In this document: positions 7,628-14,045 of the stretch, in pieces
Layout: every line of letters begins with the position of its first letter
Numbering within the stretch: position 1 is the first letter of the stretch
DNA from: an uncultured Bacilli bacterium
GTDB taxonomy: Bacteria; Bacillota_I; Bacilli_A; RF39; UBA660
Assembly (NCBI GenBank): GCA_934085875.1
Contig: CAKOHQ010000031.1
Location: 1-14,045, forward strand
Reading direction: 5' to 3'
DNA length: 14,045 nucleotides
Notes under the pieces: generated by a model
Seen by the model: the letters and a program-made list of their open reading frames with translations, nothing else
What the model was told of the DNA's origin: nothing
The model's database searches: none
Made by a program: the position numbers and the translations under genes

Positions 7628-7800
7628 CTAAATTTTTTTTAACACTCTATCTCCTTCATAGAAAGAAAATACATCAGACATTTCTATATTACCCAATACT
7701 TGATAAGACAAAAACTTCTATAACTGCACAATCATTGCAACCGGCTGTTCATGTAAATATTTTATAAGTTTATTTATTGGTAAATATGAAATAGACAATA
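7628..7800 (-). pseudogene. Frameshifted remnant of an unrecognised gene
   Basis: No intact gene, yet protein-like segments follow each other in different minus-strand frames. One frame reads LPINKLIKYLHEQPVAMI and then a TAG. Another reads AGCNDCAVIEVFVLSSIG. The first frame resumes as SYQVLGNIEMSDVFSFYEGD, then RVLKKI and TAG (7628-7630). The switch falls at a T-run (7710-7714), a common indel site. The stretch holds less extreme AT than its surroundings (CCGGCTG near 7741). It is too short to name a family. The reading could be coincidental. Confidence 0.33.
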
Positions 7801-7813
7801 ATATTGTATTTAA

Positions 7814-9673
7814 TTATTTTTTTTTAGATATATTATAATTTTTTACAAAATATTTATTTTCCATATCCCATATTGAATCGCCTACAAAAACTATTGCATT
7901 ATCAAACAATTTAAGTTTAATAGGATACTTGGATAATTTTAGTGTATCATCATTTATATATTCTAACTCTATCTTAGGTCTAAAAGCTGATAAAAACAAT
8001 TTTTCTTCTTCTATATTATAAAAAATTTCTATATTCCAATTCTCGCAAGAATAAAATCCAATATATTTAGAATAATCAAATCTCTTTTTAACTCCTTCAA
8101 TATATGGTAACTCTAATTCATTAAATATTTTTTCTGCATATTTTTCCCATTCTTCATCATCTGTAACTAACATTGTTTTTTGTATATCAAACTGATCAAA
8201 TAACTTTTCAATAAATTTTTGATAAGCTTCTTCATATCTATAAATGTTATTGATATTGTTGTTATTACTCATTCGAATTCTTTCTTCAATAAAACTTTTA
8301 TAATGATTTGTCCAAAATTCTCCTCTATTAGTAAAAGAGGCATTTAAACTTTTTCTTATATAATTTCTTTTCAAAAATACCAAAAATATATCTTCTTTTT
8401 CAAAAATGTTTAGCAATTTATTATAATATTCTTTTATGTCTTGACCAGACAAATCAGAAATTAACAAGTAATCATGAATATTTTTAAAAAAATTGGAATC
8501 CAAAATATATGTAAAATTATCTTTTTTTATTTTTTGATAAAATATATTCCACCTTTCAAGCAAATTATTCATTTCTTCTTTTAATTTATCAAAATTTACT
8601 TGCTCATGTCTAGGCAAATCTAAATTTAAATTTATATCATTTTTGCTTTCTTCATGAAACCACTTAACATTTATAGAACTTTTCTTCATACTTTCAAAAA
8701 TTATATCACTTATTGTCGATTTTCCTGATGTTGAAATACCATCAATTAATATCACTTTTTTATTAAATTTATAAATATTATATTTATCTATTTTTTCTCT
8801 CGCTTGTGTTTGGTAAATTATATCCATTTTTTTAACAAATATATCCACTAATTTTTTCATCTTACTTTTTAATCTTCTTACTTTACTTATATTCCATTCT
8901 TTATGATGATCAATCAAATGAACTAAATACATATAATAATTAAATGCAGAAATACAACATGAATCTTTTAATTTAGACTCATTATAAATTCTTACTACAA
9001 TATCAATCGTATCTATAAACTTATCTATATTTTTTATTTTTGTTAACGAACTAGGATTTGCTATTTCATCATATACATAATATATTTGATTATCATAATA
9101 AAAATTTGTACATTTATTTAAGTATTTATATGTTGTATAAGTATCTTCAAAATTATTAAATTCTATAAAACAATTTTTATCTAATTTTTCTTTTTTCATT
9201 ACCTTTAAAAATAATGGTCCAAAAAGAAAACAATTATTAATTTCATTAATATTATGTCTTCCAGGACTTATTTCTTTGCTAAAACAATTAATCTGTTTTA
9301 TACCATTTTTTGTAATATTTGCTACATCAAACATTAAAACATCGCAATTTTCCTGCATAAAAATTTCATTAATTTTTATGAAAACATCATCATTCGGTAA
9401 ATAATCATCACTATCACAAAAGAACACTAAATCACCAGTAGTATTCTCAAAACCTATTTTTCGTGCTTTGCCAACACCTTCATTTTTTTTAAAAATAATT
9501 TTTGTATTATCTTTCTCAATATATTTTAACAAAAATTTTGTTGTTTTATCAGTTGATCCATCATTTACAATTACAACTTCAAAATTATTATACTTTTGGT
9601 TATATATTGACTTTAATAAACGTTCAATAGTTTTTTCAGCATTATAAACAGTTATTACTACACTTATTTTCAT
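7814..9673 (-). CDS. GT2 glycosyltransferase fused to a P-loop kinase-like domain
   Basis: 619 residues. Residues 1-230 are a family 2 (GT-A) glycosyltransferase: SVVITVYNAEKTIERLLKS, VNDGSTDKT, and the metal-binding DSDD at 87-90. It uses a nucleotide sugar; acceptor and sugar are unknown. A helical linker follows. At 311-320 DGISTSGKST is a Walker A loop opening a small-molecule kinase-like domain (about 306-525). This has a Walker-B-like strand (YILDSNFF) and an Arg/Lys-rich lid region (LKRNYIRKS), reminiscent of thymidylate-kinase or zeta/chloramphenicol-phosphotransferase folds. Residues 530-619 form a strand-rich domain that I do not recognise (YIGFYSCENW... SIWDMENKYF). No membrane segments, so it is cytosolic. 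The start is one base after the stop of the preceding gene (TAATATG), indicating translational coupling. Confidence 0.82.
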   Translation of the reverse strand: MKISVVITVYNAEKTIERLLKSIYNQKYNNFEVVIVNDGSTDKTTKFLLKYIEKDNTKIIFKKNEGVGKARKIGFENTTGDLVFFCDSDDYLPNDDVFIKINEIFMQENCDVLMFDVANITKNGIKQINCFSKEISPGRHNINEINNCFLFGPLFLKVMKKEKLDKNCFIEFNNFEDTYTTYKYLNKCTNFYYDNQIYYVYDEIANPSSLTKIKNIDKFIDTIDIVVRIYNESKLKDSCCISAFNYYMYLVHLIDHHKEWNISKVRRLKSKMKKLVDIFVKKMDIIYQTQAREKIDKYNIYKFNKKVILIDGISTSGKSTISDIIFESMKKSSINVKWFHEESKNDINLNLDLPRHEQVNFDKLKEEMNNLLERWNIFYQKIKKDNFTYILDSNFFKNIHDYLLISDLSGQDIKEYYNKLLNIFEKEDIFLVFLKRNYIRKSLNASFTNRGEFWTNHYKSFIEERIRMSNNNNINNIYRYEEAYQKFIEKLFDQFDIQKTMLVTDDEEWEKYAEKIFNELELPYIEGVKKRFDYSKYIGFYSCENWNIEIFYNIEEEKLFLSAFRPKIELEYINDDTLKLSKYPIKLKLFDNAIVFVGDSIWDMENKYFVKNYNISKKK

Positions 9674-9674
9674 A

Positions 9675-10739
9675 TTATCTTTTTAGTACCTTCATATTTT
9701 TTGTTAAATTAATATTAAATAATATATTATTAATGACTTTTTCAATATTTTCATGATCAAAAGATGTTATATTAATTATACTATTGTATAACTCTTCTAA
9801 TTCTTCTTCATTTAATTTGTTTAATATTGCTAAAATACCATTATTCCAATTTGATGTTTGATATTTCCATTTTAAATTATATAATATTGCTAATTTCTTA
9901 TAATATGCACTCTCTTTTGAAAGTATCTTATCTTGCAAATTTACATTATCATTGTTAATTAAATATGGTGTCGCCATATAATGAATCTTTTTATTTCCAA
10001 AAATATTATTTATATAATTCGAAATAAACATTTCATATATTTGATGATTACTAGCTATCAATATTTGATTTTTACTTATCTCAAGCTGATTAAACATTAT
10101 CCACAACATATCTATATCAATGTTGTATTTTTCTCCCTCGATTCTTATGTTATAATCATTTTGCCTATTTTTTGATATTAAAAGCATTTGATTTAAAAAT
10201 TTATTCGTTAAATCATTTACCACTTTTTTTGAAAAATTTGGAGTTATCGAAATGTCATTACAAAATTCTTTTTTAATTTCCAAATATAAACTTTTTTGAG
10301 AGTATTCTTTACACTCCTTTCTACATAATTTACACATAATTTTATTATTTTTCCAATAATATAAGTCACCATTACTGTAATTATTTAATGCAGATTTTGA
10401 CATTTCTACTCTTCCACAATCACATCTAATTATTGGTCCATTTTTAATAATTATCGTTCCTTTTTTATATAATTGTTCTACCCTCTTTAAATATTCATTT
10501 ACAAAATCTACATCTTTAATTATTTCATTATATTTAATTTTAAATTTCTCTATACTATCTGTATACTTTTTTAAATATTCTTGTTTTTCATCATATGAAT
10601 GCATTAAATTAAATGTTAAAACTTTTTTACATTTTAAAATTGAGCCAAAAACATCACATAAAGTTGGTGCAATCATTAAACCTACATTTATATTTTTATA
10701 CGGTTTTATTGGCATTGTTGTTATCATTAAATCTTCCAT
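9675..10739 (-). CDS. Degenerate class I aminoacyl-tRNA-synthetase-like protein
   Basis: 354 residues. The N-terminus (MITTMPIKPYKNINVGLMIA, then PTLCDVFGSIL) parallels the start of class I synthetases of the MetRS/IleRS/ValRS type, where the HIGH motif would be; here it reads NVGL. Residues 106-139 hold CxC and CxxC pairs (CDCG, CKLC), like the zinc knuckles of those enzymes, followed by a YSQKSLYLEI strand in the place of their HLFFRL segment. The late region ILIASNHQIYEMFISNYI recalls the strand and helix before KMSKS, but no KMSKS is present. There is no anticodon-binding domain. True tRNA charging is therefore unlikely. A reused fold for adenylate- or amino-acid-dependent chemistry is inference. 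AGGTGG precedes the ATG by 6 nt. It lies 18 bp after the GNAT gene and 1 bp before the GT2-kinase gene. An unrelated zinc-binding protein remains possible. Confidence 0.5.
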   Translation of the reverse strand: MEDLMITTMPIKPYKNINVGLMIAPTLCDVFGSILKCKKVLTFNLMHSYDEKQEYLKKYTDSIEKFKIKYNEIIKDVDFVNEYLKRVEQLYKKGTIIIKNGPIIRCDCGRVEMSKSALNNYSNGDLYYWKNNKIMCKLCRKECKEYSQKSLYLEIKKEFCNDISITPNFSKKVVNDLTNKFLNQMLLISKNRQNDYNIRIEGEKYNIDIDMLWIMFNQLEISKNQILIASNHQIYEMFISNYINNIFGNKKIHYMATPYLINNDNVNLQDKILSKESAYYKKLAILYNLKWKYQTSNWNNGILAILNKLNEEELEELYNSIINITSFDHENIEKVINNILFNINLTKNMKVLKR

Positions 10740-10757
10740 ATTTCCACCTAAAATTAT

Positions 10758-11318
10758 TTAGCTCATATATTCTTCACGTATTATAGAATAATTTTTTAAA
10801 CTCATCGGTTTTTTAGTAATTTTGTCTATCATTCTATTTCTTGAAACACCCTCAAATTTCATACCAGCTTTTTCCATTACTCTACCACTAGCAACATTCT
10901 GAAATAAATGATTGGCATAAATCGTTTCTACTCCAACTTTCTCAAAAAAGAATTTTATGACCATTTTTAATGCTTCAGTAGCATATCCATTATTCCACCA
11001 TTTTGATCCATAACAATAACCTAAAGCAACAGTTTTATTTATTTCATCAACTTTAACAGCAGTAATGGAACCAATTAACATATTTGTGTTTTTTTCTATA
11101 ACAACCCATTTATAAGAATTGTCATTTTTATAACTTTCTTCCCATTTTTTCATTAAATTTTCTGCATCTTTTACATTAGTGTGCCTATTCCACACCACAT
11201 ATCTAGAAACTAAAGGATCTTTTCCATAATTTTCAAATATTTGTTTAGCATCATTCATTTTACCTTTTCTTAATATCAATCTATCAGTTTCAAGTTTTAT
11301 AGTTCCTTTACTTTTCAT
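10758..11318 (-). CDS. GNAT-family N-acetyltransferase (RimJ/RimL type)
   Basis: 186 residues, normal for the family. TDRLILRKGKMNDAKQIFEN is the standard opening. A central strand pair is followed by the acetyl-CoA pyrophosphate-binding segment WWNNGYATEALK (about 107-118) and the end motif NVASGRVMEKAGMKFEG (141-157). It transfers an acetyl (or acyl) group from CoA to an amine. RimJ/L-type members act on protein N-termini, but many gene-cluster members acetylate amino sugars or antibiotics. Its position inside a biosynthesis-like cassette favours a small-molecule target (inference). The ATG at 11318 lies within the end of the upstream nucleotidyltransferase gene (11-bp overlap), so translation is coupled. 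Confidence 0.85.
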   Translation of the reverse strand: MKSKGTIKLETDRLILRKGKMNDAKQIFENYGKDPLVSRYVVWNRHTNVKDAENLMKKWEESYKNDNSYKWVVIEKNTNMLIGSITAVKVDEINKTVALGYCYGSKWWNNGYATEALKMVIKFFFEKVGVETIYANHLFQNVASGRVMEKAGMKFEGVSRNRMIDKITKKPMSLKNYSIIREEYMS

Positions 11319-12456
11319 ATTTTTTCATCTCCACCTTCAAATTTTTTTCTAATTCCTTGTACAAATCACGTTTTGTTTTATTTAAATCTTTTATAAGATT
11401 ATCAGAATAAAATAATTTCTTATATTTGCTATTTAAAATAGATGTTAATATAGTTTTATCAGAATGCAAACTAAAATCCATGTCATCTTCATCTAATATA
11501 TATTGTAATGTTTGAATTAAGCTTAAATATTTATAAATTTTTTTATAAAAATCTTTTGAAAGTCCTATATTTGATTTTTCAAATTCTAATAAATTAATAG
11601 TTTTTAATTCGTTATTTAATCTTAAATAAATTGCCAACATATCATATGTATTATGTAATACTAATATTTTATAAACATACTTTAAATCTTTAATCTTTAC
11701 TTTTTTTGAAGTATCACATAAATAGTTATTATCACTTTTTATAGAATATAAAATTCTACCAATCAATTGACTTATATTTTTTTTACCTCTAAAAATTTTT
11801 CTGCTTTTAACAAATTTTTTATACAAACCATTATCATACACTAATTCTAAGCTATTCGTCCATTCATTGATATTTTTAGAATTATCATTAATATTCAAAT
11901 ACTTTATTAAATCATCTATATCTCTAGTTGAATTATATGTCTTAAACATTAATTCTTCTGCATTTTTTCTGCATTTATTATAAATAATTCCATCATCAAA
12001 GTAAATTGGGTATTTATTATTTTTTATAAATTCATAATTATTTTTACTAATTAGAGGCAAATATACAACCATACTATGAATCCTATCTTTTCCTCTATAT
12101 TTCAATATAATTTGTAAAATATAGTTTACTCTCTCTTCAATATTTATCATTTTTTCATATTTTTTATTTGAATAAAAATAATTTATATCAATATCACTGT
12201 ATAATGTGTTCGATCCTCTTGCTAAACTACCATTTATCATTACGCAACATTTTATTTCCTTGAATTCATCAAATTCACCGATTACATCCTTTATCAATTC
12301 TTTTATAATTTTTCTATAATCATAAAGATTATTAACAAATTCTTGCCTATTATAATTAACAGTACATTCTTGAATTCTTTGCTTGCATGTTTCTAACCTA
12401 GAAACATATTTCTTTTCATATTTTTTAATTATATTTTTATATTCTCTTACTTGCAT
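11308..12456 (-). CDS. Pol-beta-superfamily nucleotidyltransferase
   Basis: 382 residues. The signature is at 73-94: MINGSLARG (G76-S77), then YSDIDINYF with the metal-binding Asp pair D88 and D90. This is the minimal nucleotidyltransferase motif shared by GlnD-like, kanamycin nucleotidyltransferase-like and MNT-type enzymes. The N-terminal 60 residues are helical and Lys-rich, and the C-terminal two thirds are mostly helical with no recognised domain. It would transfer a nucleotide (often AMP) to a hydroxyl, amine or protein side chain. The length exceeds that of minimal toxin-antitoxin MNT proteins, and no HEPN partner is adjacent. First gene of the cassette, 66 bp after the RelA/SpoT homologue. 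The Shine-Dalgarno is weak (AAGG about 11 nt upstream). Confidence 0.75.
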   Translation of the reverse strand: MQVREYKNIIKKYEKKYVSRLETCKQRIQECTVNYNRQEFVNNLYDYRKIIKELIKDVIGEFDEFKEIKCCVMINGSLARGSNTLYSDIDINYFYSNKKYEKMINIEERVNYILQIILKYRGKDRIHSMVVYLPLISKNNYEFIKNNKYPIYFDDGIIYNKCRKNAEELMFKTYNSTRDIDDLIKYLNINDNSKNINEWTNSLELVYDNGLYKKFVKSRKIFRGKKNISQLIGRILYSIKSDNNYLCDTSKKVKIKDLKYVYKILVLHNTYDMLAIYLRLNNELKTINLLEFEKSNIGLSKDFYKKIYKYLSLIQTLQYILDEDDMDFSLHSDKTILTSILNSKYKKLFYSDNLIKDLNKTKRDLYKELEKNLKVEMKKYEK

Positions 12457-12522
12457 TATAATCCCAACCTTATTTTTTATAAATTTATGTATTCTCTTTA
12501 AAGTATTATTAAAAAATAATAA

Positions 12523-13962
12523 TTAATGTTTACTAAACTCTTTTATTTTTCTTTTTGCTAAACTAGTATGCACTTTATCTATCCAATCAATTCTAGGTCC
12601 ATACGATAATTCATCAACAACTATTCTAACTCTATCTTTATTTTTTAAAATATAATCAACTGGTACATATTCATCATTGACAAATACTCCAACCATTGTA
12701 TTACCGATGTCAGTATGTATTTTATAAGCAAAGTCTATTGGAGTAGATCCTTTTGGTAATTCTATAATATCTCCCTTAGTACTATATACATAAACTTTAT
12801 CTGCAAATAATTCATTTTTTACTTGCATAACAAATTCTTGATTATCTCCAAATATACTATTTATTTCGATAAGCGATTTAAAAAATTGATATTTTTCTTT
12901 TAAATCTTTTTGCATTATATCTCTAGCATTCCCTTTTTCATTATCCCAATATGCAGTTAATCCAAAAGAAGCTATTTTATCCATATCAAACGTTCTTATT
13001 TGTGTTTGTACTAACTTATCTTCTGGTCCAAATACCGTTGTATGCAAACTTCTATACATATTAGTTTTAGGATTACATATATAATCTTTAAATTTATCAT
13101 TAATTGGATGATATAACTTATGTATTAATCCTAAACTCAAATAGCAATTGCTTATATTATCTACCATTATTTTAAGTGCTAATAAATCATGTATATCTGA
13201 TAATTTTTGTCCTTCATTTATCCTTTTATATAAACCATAAATATTTTTAGTTCTAACCTTTATTTCATTTGGTATATTATTATCTTTTAAAATATTTTCT
13301 ATCTTATATAATATTTCTATCAAACAAGATTTACTTGATTCTTCTAATTTTATTTTTCTTTCTTCAATATTTTTATACATATCAGGTTTTAAATATTTTA
13401 AACATATATCTTCTAATTCTGATTTTATTCTATAAGCACCAATTAAGTAAGCCAGTGGTATAAATATTTCCATTGTTTCTATAGAATTTTCTTTTTGTTT
13501 AAATTCATTTTTATATTCTAATGTTCTCATATTATGTAATCTATCTGCTAATTTAATAATTATTATCCTAACATCATCAGTTATACCGGTAATAATTTTT
13601 CTTGTATTAGCATAATTTTGTTCTTGTTTAGTAGAAAAGTTCATTTTAGATAATTTAGTTACACCATCAACTAGATTTGCTATTTCTTGATTAAAATCAT
13701 GAGCAATATCTTCTTTAGTAATATTAGTATCTTCTAAAGTATCATGTAAAAGTCCTGCACATATCGTATCTTTATCAGCATGAATTTCAGCAAGTATGTA
13801 TGCAACATTTAAAGGATGACTTATATAAGGCTCCCCACTTTGTCTAAATTGACCATCATGCAATGTTTTAGCATAATCATACGCTCTTTTTACAACACTA
13901 ACTTCATCAGGATTATAAGATTGTAATTTTTCTATCAAATCTTGTAATTTTAAATTATTCAT
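12523..13962 (-). CDS. RelA/SpoT-family (p)ppGpp enzyme, short form with impaired synthetase site
   Basis: 479 residues from the ATG at 13962, which has AGGAGG 5 nt upstream. An in-frame GTG at 13968 lies in that site and is not used. The HD hydrolase domain (about 24-165) keeps R40, H49, the HDTLED set (H73, D74, E77, D78), and D140 and N144 of ADRLHNMRT. The synthetase domain (about 236-345) keeps the fold and D268 (KIMVD), FKDYI, NMYRSLHT and QIRT. The catalytic Glu of the usual ExQIRT is Gln (Q319, VQTQIRT), the Arg of RIIVD is Lys, and AHW is AYW. A TGS domain (about 386-449) follows. The protein ends soon after, missing the zinc-finger and ACT regions of full-length (about 730-residue) Rel. 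It probably degrades (p)ppGpp rather than making it (inference). First gene of the minus-strand run. Confidence 0.9.
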   Translation of the reverse strand: MNNLKLQDLIEKLQSYNPDEVSVVKRAYDYAKTLHDGQFRQSGEPYISHPLNVAYILAEIHADKDTICAGLLHDTLEDTNITKEDIAHDFNQEIANLVDGVTKLSKMNFSTKQEQNYANTRKIITGITDDVRIIIIKLADRLHNMRTLEYKNEFKQKENSIETMEIFIPLAYLIGAYRIKSELEDICLKYLKPDMYKNIEERKIKLEESSKSCLIEILYKIENILKDNNIPNEIKVRTKNIYGLYKRINEGQKLSDIHDLLALKIMVDNISNCYLSLGLIHKLYHPINDKFKDYICNPKTNMYRSLHTTVFGPEDKLVQTQIRTFDMDKIASFGLTAYWDNEKGNARDIMQKDLKEKYQFFKSLIEINSIFGDNQEFVMQVKNELFADKVYVYSTKGDIIELPKGSTPIDFAYKIHTDIGNTMVGVFVNDEYVPVDYILKNKDRVRIVVDELSYGPRIDWIDKVHTSLAKRKIKEFSKH

Positions 13963-13967
13963 TAACA

Positions 13968-13973
13968 CCTCCT
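13968..13973 (-). promoter_or_regulatory. Ribosome binding site deciding the RelA/SpoT start
   Basis: AGGAGG on the minus strand, 5 nt before the ATG at 13962. The alternative GTG start at 13968 overlaps the site itself and can be dismissed. Confidence 0.8.
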
Positions 13974-13987
13974 AATAATATTAAAGA

Positions 13988-14041
13988 AAAAACGCCAATT
14001 AGTCAGTAACCCCCGAGGGACTAAGACCAATTAACGTTTTT
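13988..14041 (-). terminator. Long hairpin with U-tract in front of the RelA/SpoT gene
   Basis: Arms 14041-14025 and 13988-14004 pair over 17 bp in minus-strand RNA (14 Watson-Crick, 3 G-U). A C/G-rich inner part (CCC/GGG) lies between them, and UUUUUUC follows directly. In plus-strand RNA the three G-U pairs become C-A mismatches, so the minus strand is the relevant one. It is either the terminator of a gene just outside the window or a leader attenuator, as it ends only about 13 nt before the AGGAGG site. Confidence 0.65.
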
Positions 14042-14045
14042 AGAG

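Noticed and set aside
11308..12456. MNT/HEPN-type toxin-antitoxin pair
   Set aside because: The nucleotidyltransferase is much longer than minimal MNT proteins, and the adjacent gene is a GNAT, not a HEPN protein.
12501..12535. Terminator after the RelA/SpoT gene
   Set aside because: The inverted repeat is only ATTATT/AATAAT with no G or C pairs, too weak to call.
13988..14045. T-box riboswitch or CRISPR repeat
   Set aside because: No T-box AGGGUGG-type sequence and no repeated unit are present; only a single hairpin with a U-tract is seen.

Overview
The window is a very AT-rich stretch of an uncultured-type low-GC Firmicute, most likely a gut Bacilli or Mollicutes-related lineage (inference). 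Grounds: Lys/Asn/Ile-rich proteins, near-universal TAA stops, Shine-Dalgarno sequences of the AGGAGG type, a TetR/MMPL pair, and an M16-like protein of the Firmicutes YmfF type. Trp is written TGG in every intact gene, so the standard code applies.

Left part (1-5570). It begins with the N-terminal third of an M16-like peptidase homologue that lacks the zinc motif (minus, cut by the window edge). Next is a small thioredoxin-fold protein without the catalytic cysteines (minus). Then comes a large MMPL/RND-type exporter (minus) that runs in frame into what looks like a separate secreted protein with its own ribosome binding site and signal peptide. A TetR regulator is divergent from it, and two exact 17-bp direct repeats lie in the shared promoter region. 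This reads as a self-regulated export module.

Middle part (5568-7813). A membrane-anchored beta-helix surface protein (minus) is converging on tetR. It carries an in-frame TGA 33 codons before its natural end. Upstream of it are about 440 bases with a terminator hairpin and an eroded, frameshifted coding remnant.

Right part (7814-14045). Five minus-strand genes run in one direction: a RelA/SpoT homologue that keeps the hydrolase residues but has lost the synthetase glutamate and the C-terminal regulatory half, then a tightly packed four-gene cassette. The cassette encodes a pol-beta nucleotidyltransferase, a RimJ/L-type GNAT, a degenerate class I aminoacyl-tRNA-synthetase-like protein, and a GT2 glycosyltransferase fused to a P-loop kinase. 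Overlaps and 1-18 bp gaps within the cassette indicate one transcript. Its combination of activation, acylation and glycosyl-transfer enzymes suggests synthesis or modification of a small molecule or surface glycan. This is the most likely novel system here. A long hairpin with a U-tract, pairing properly only in minus-strand RNA, precedes the RelA/SpoT gene.
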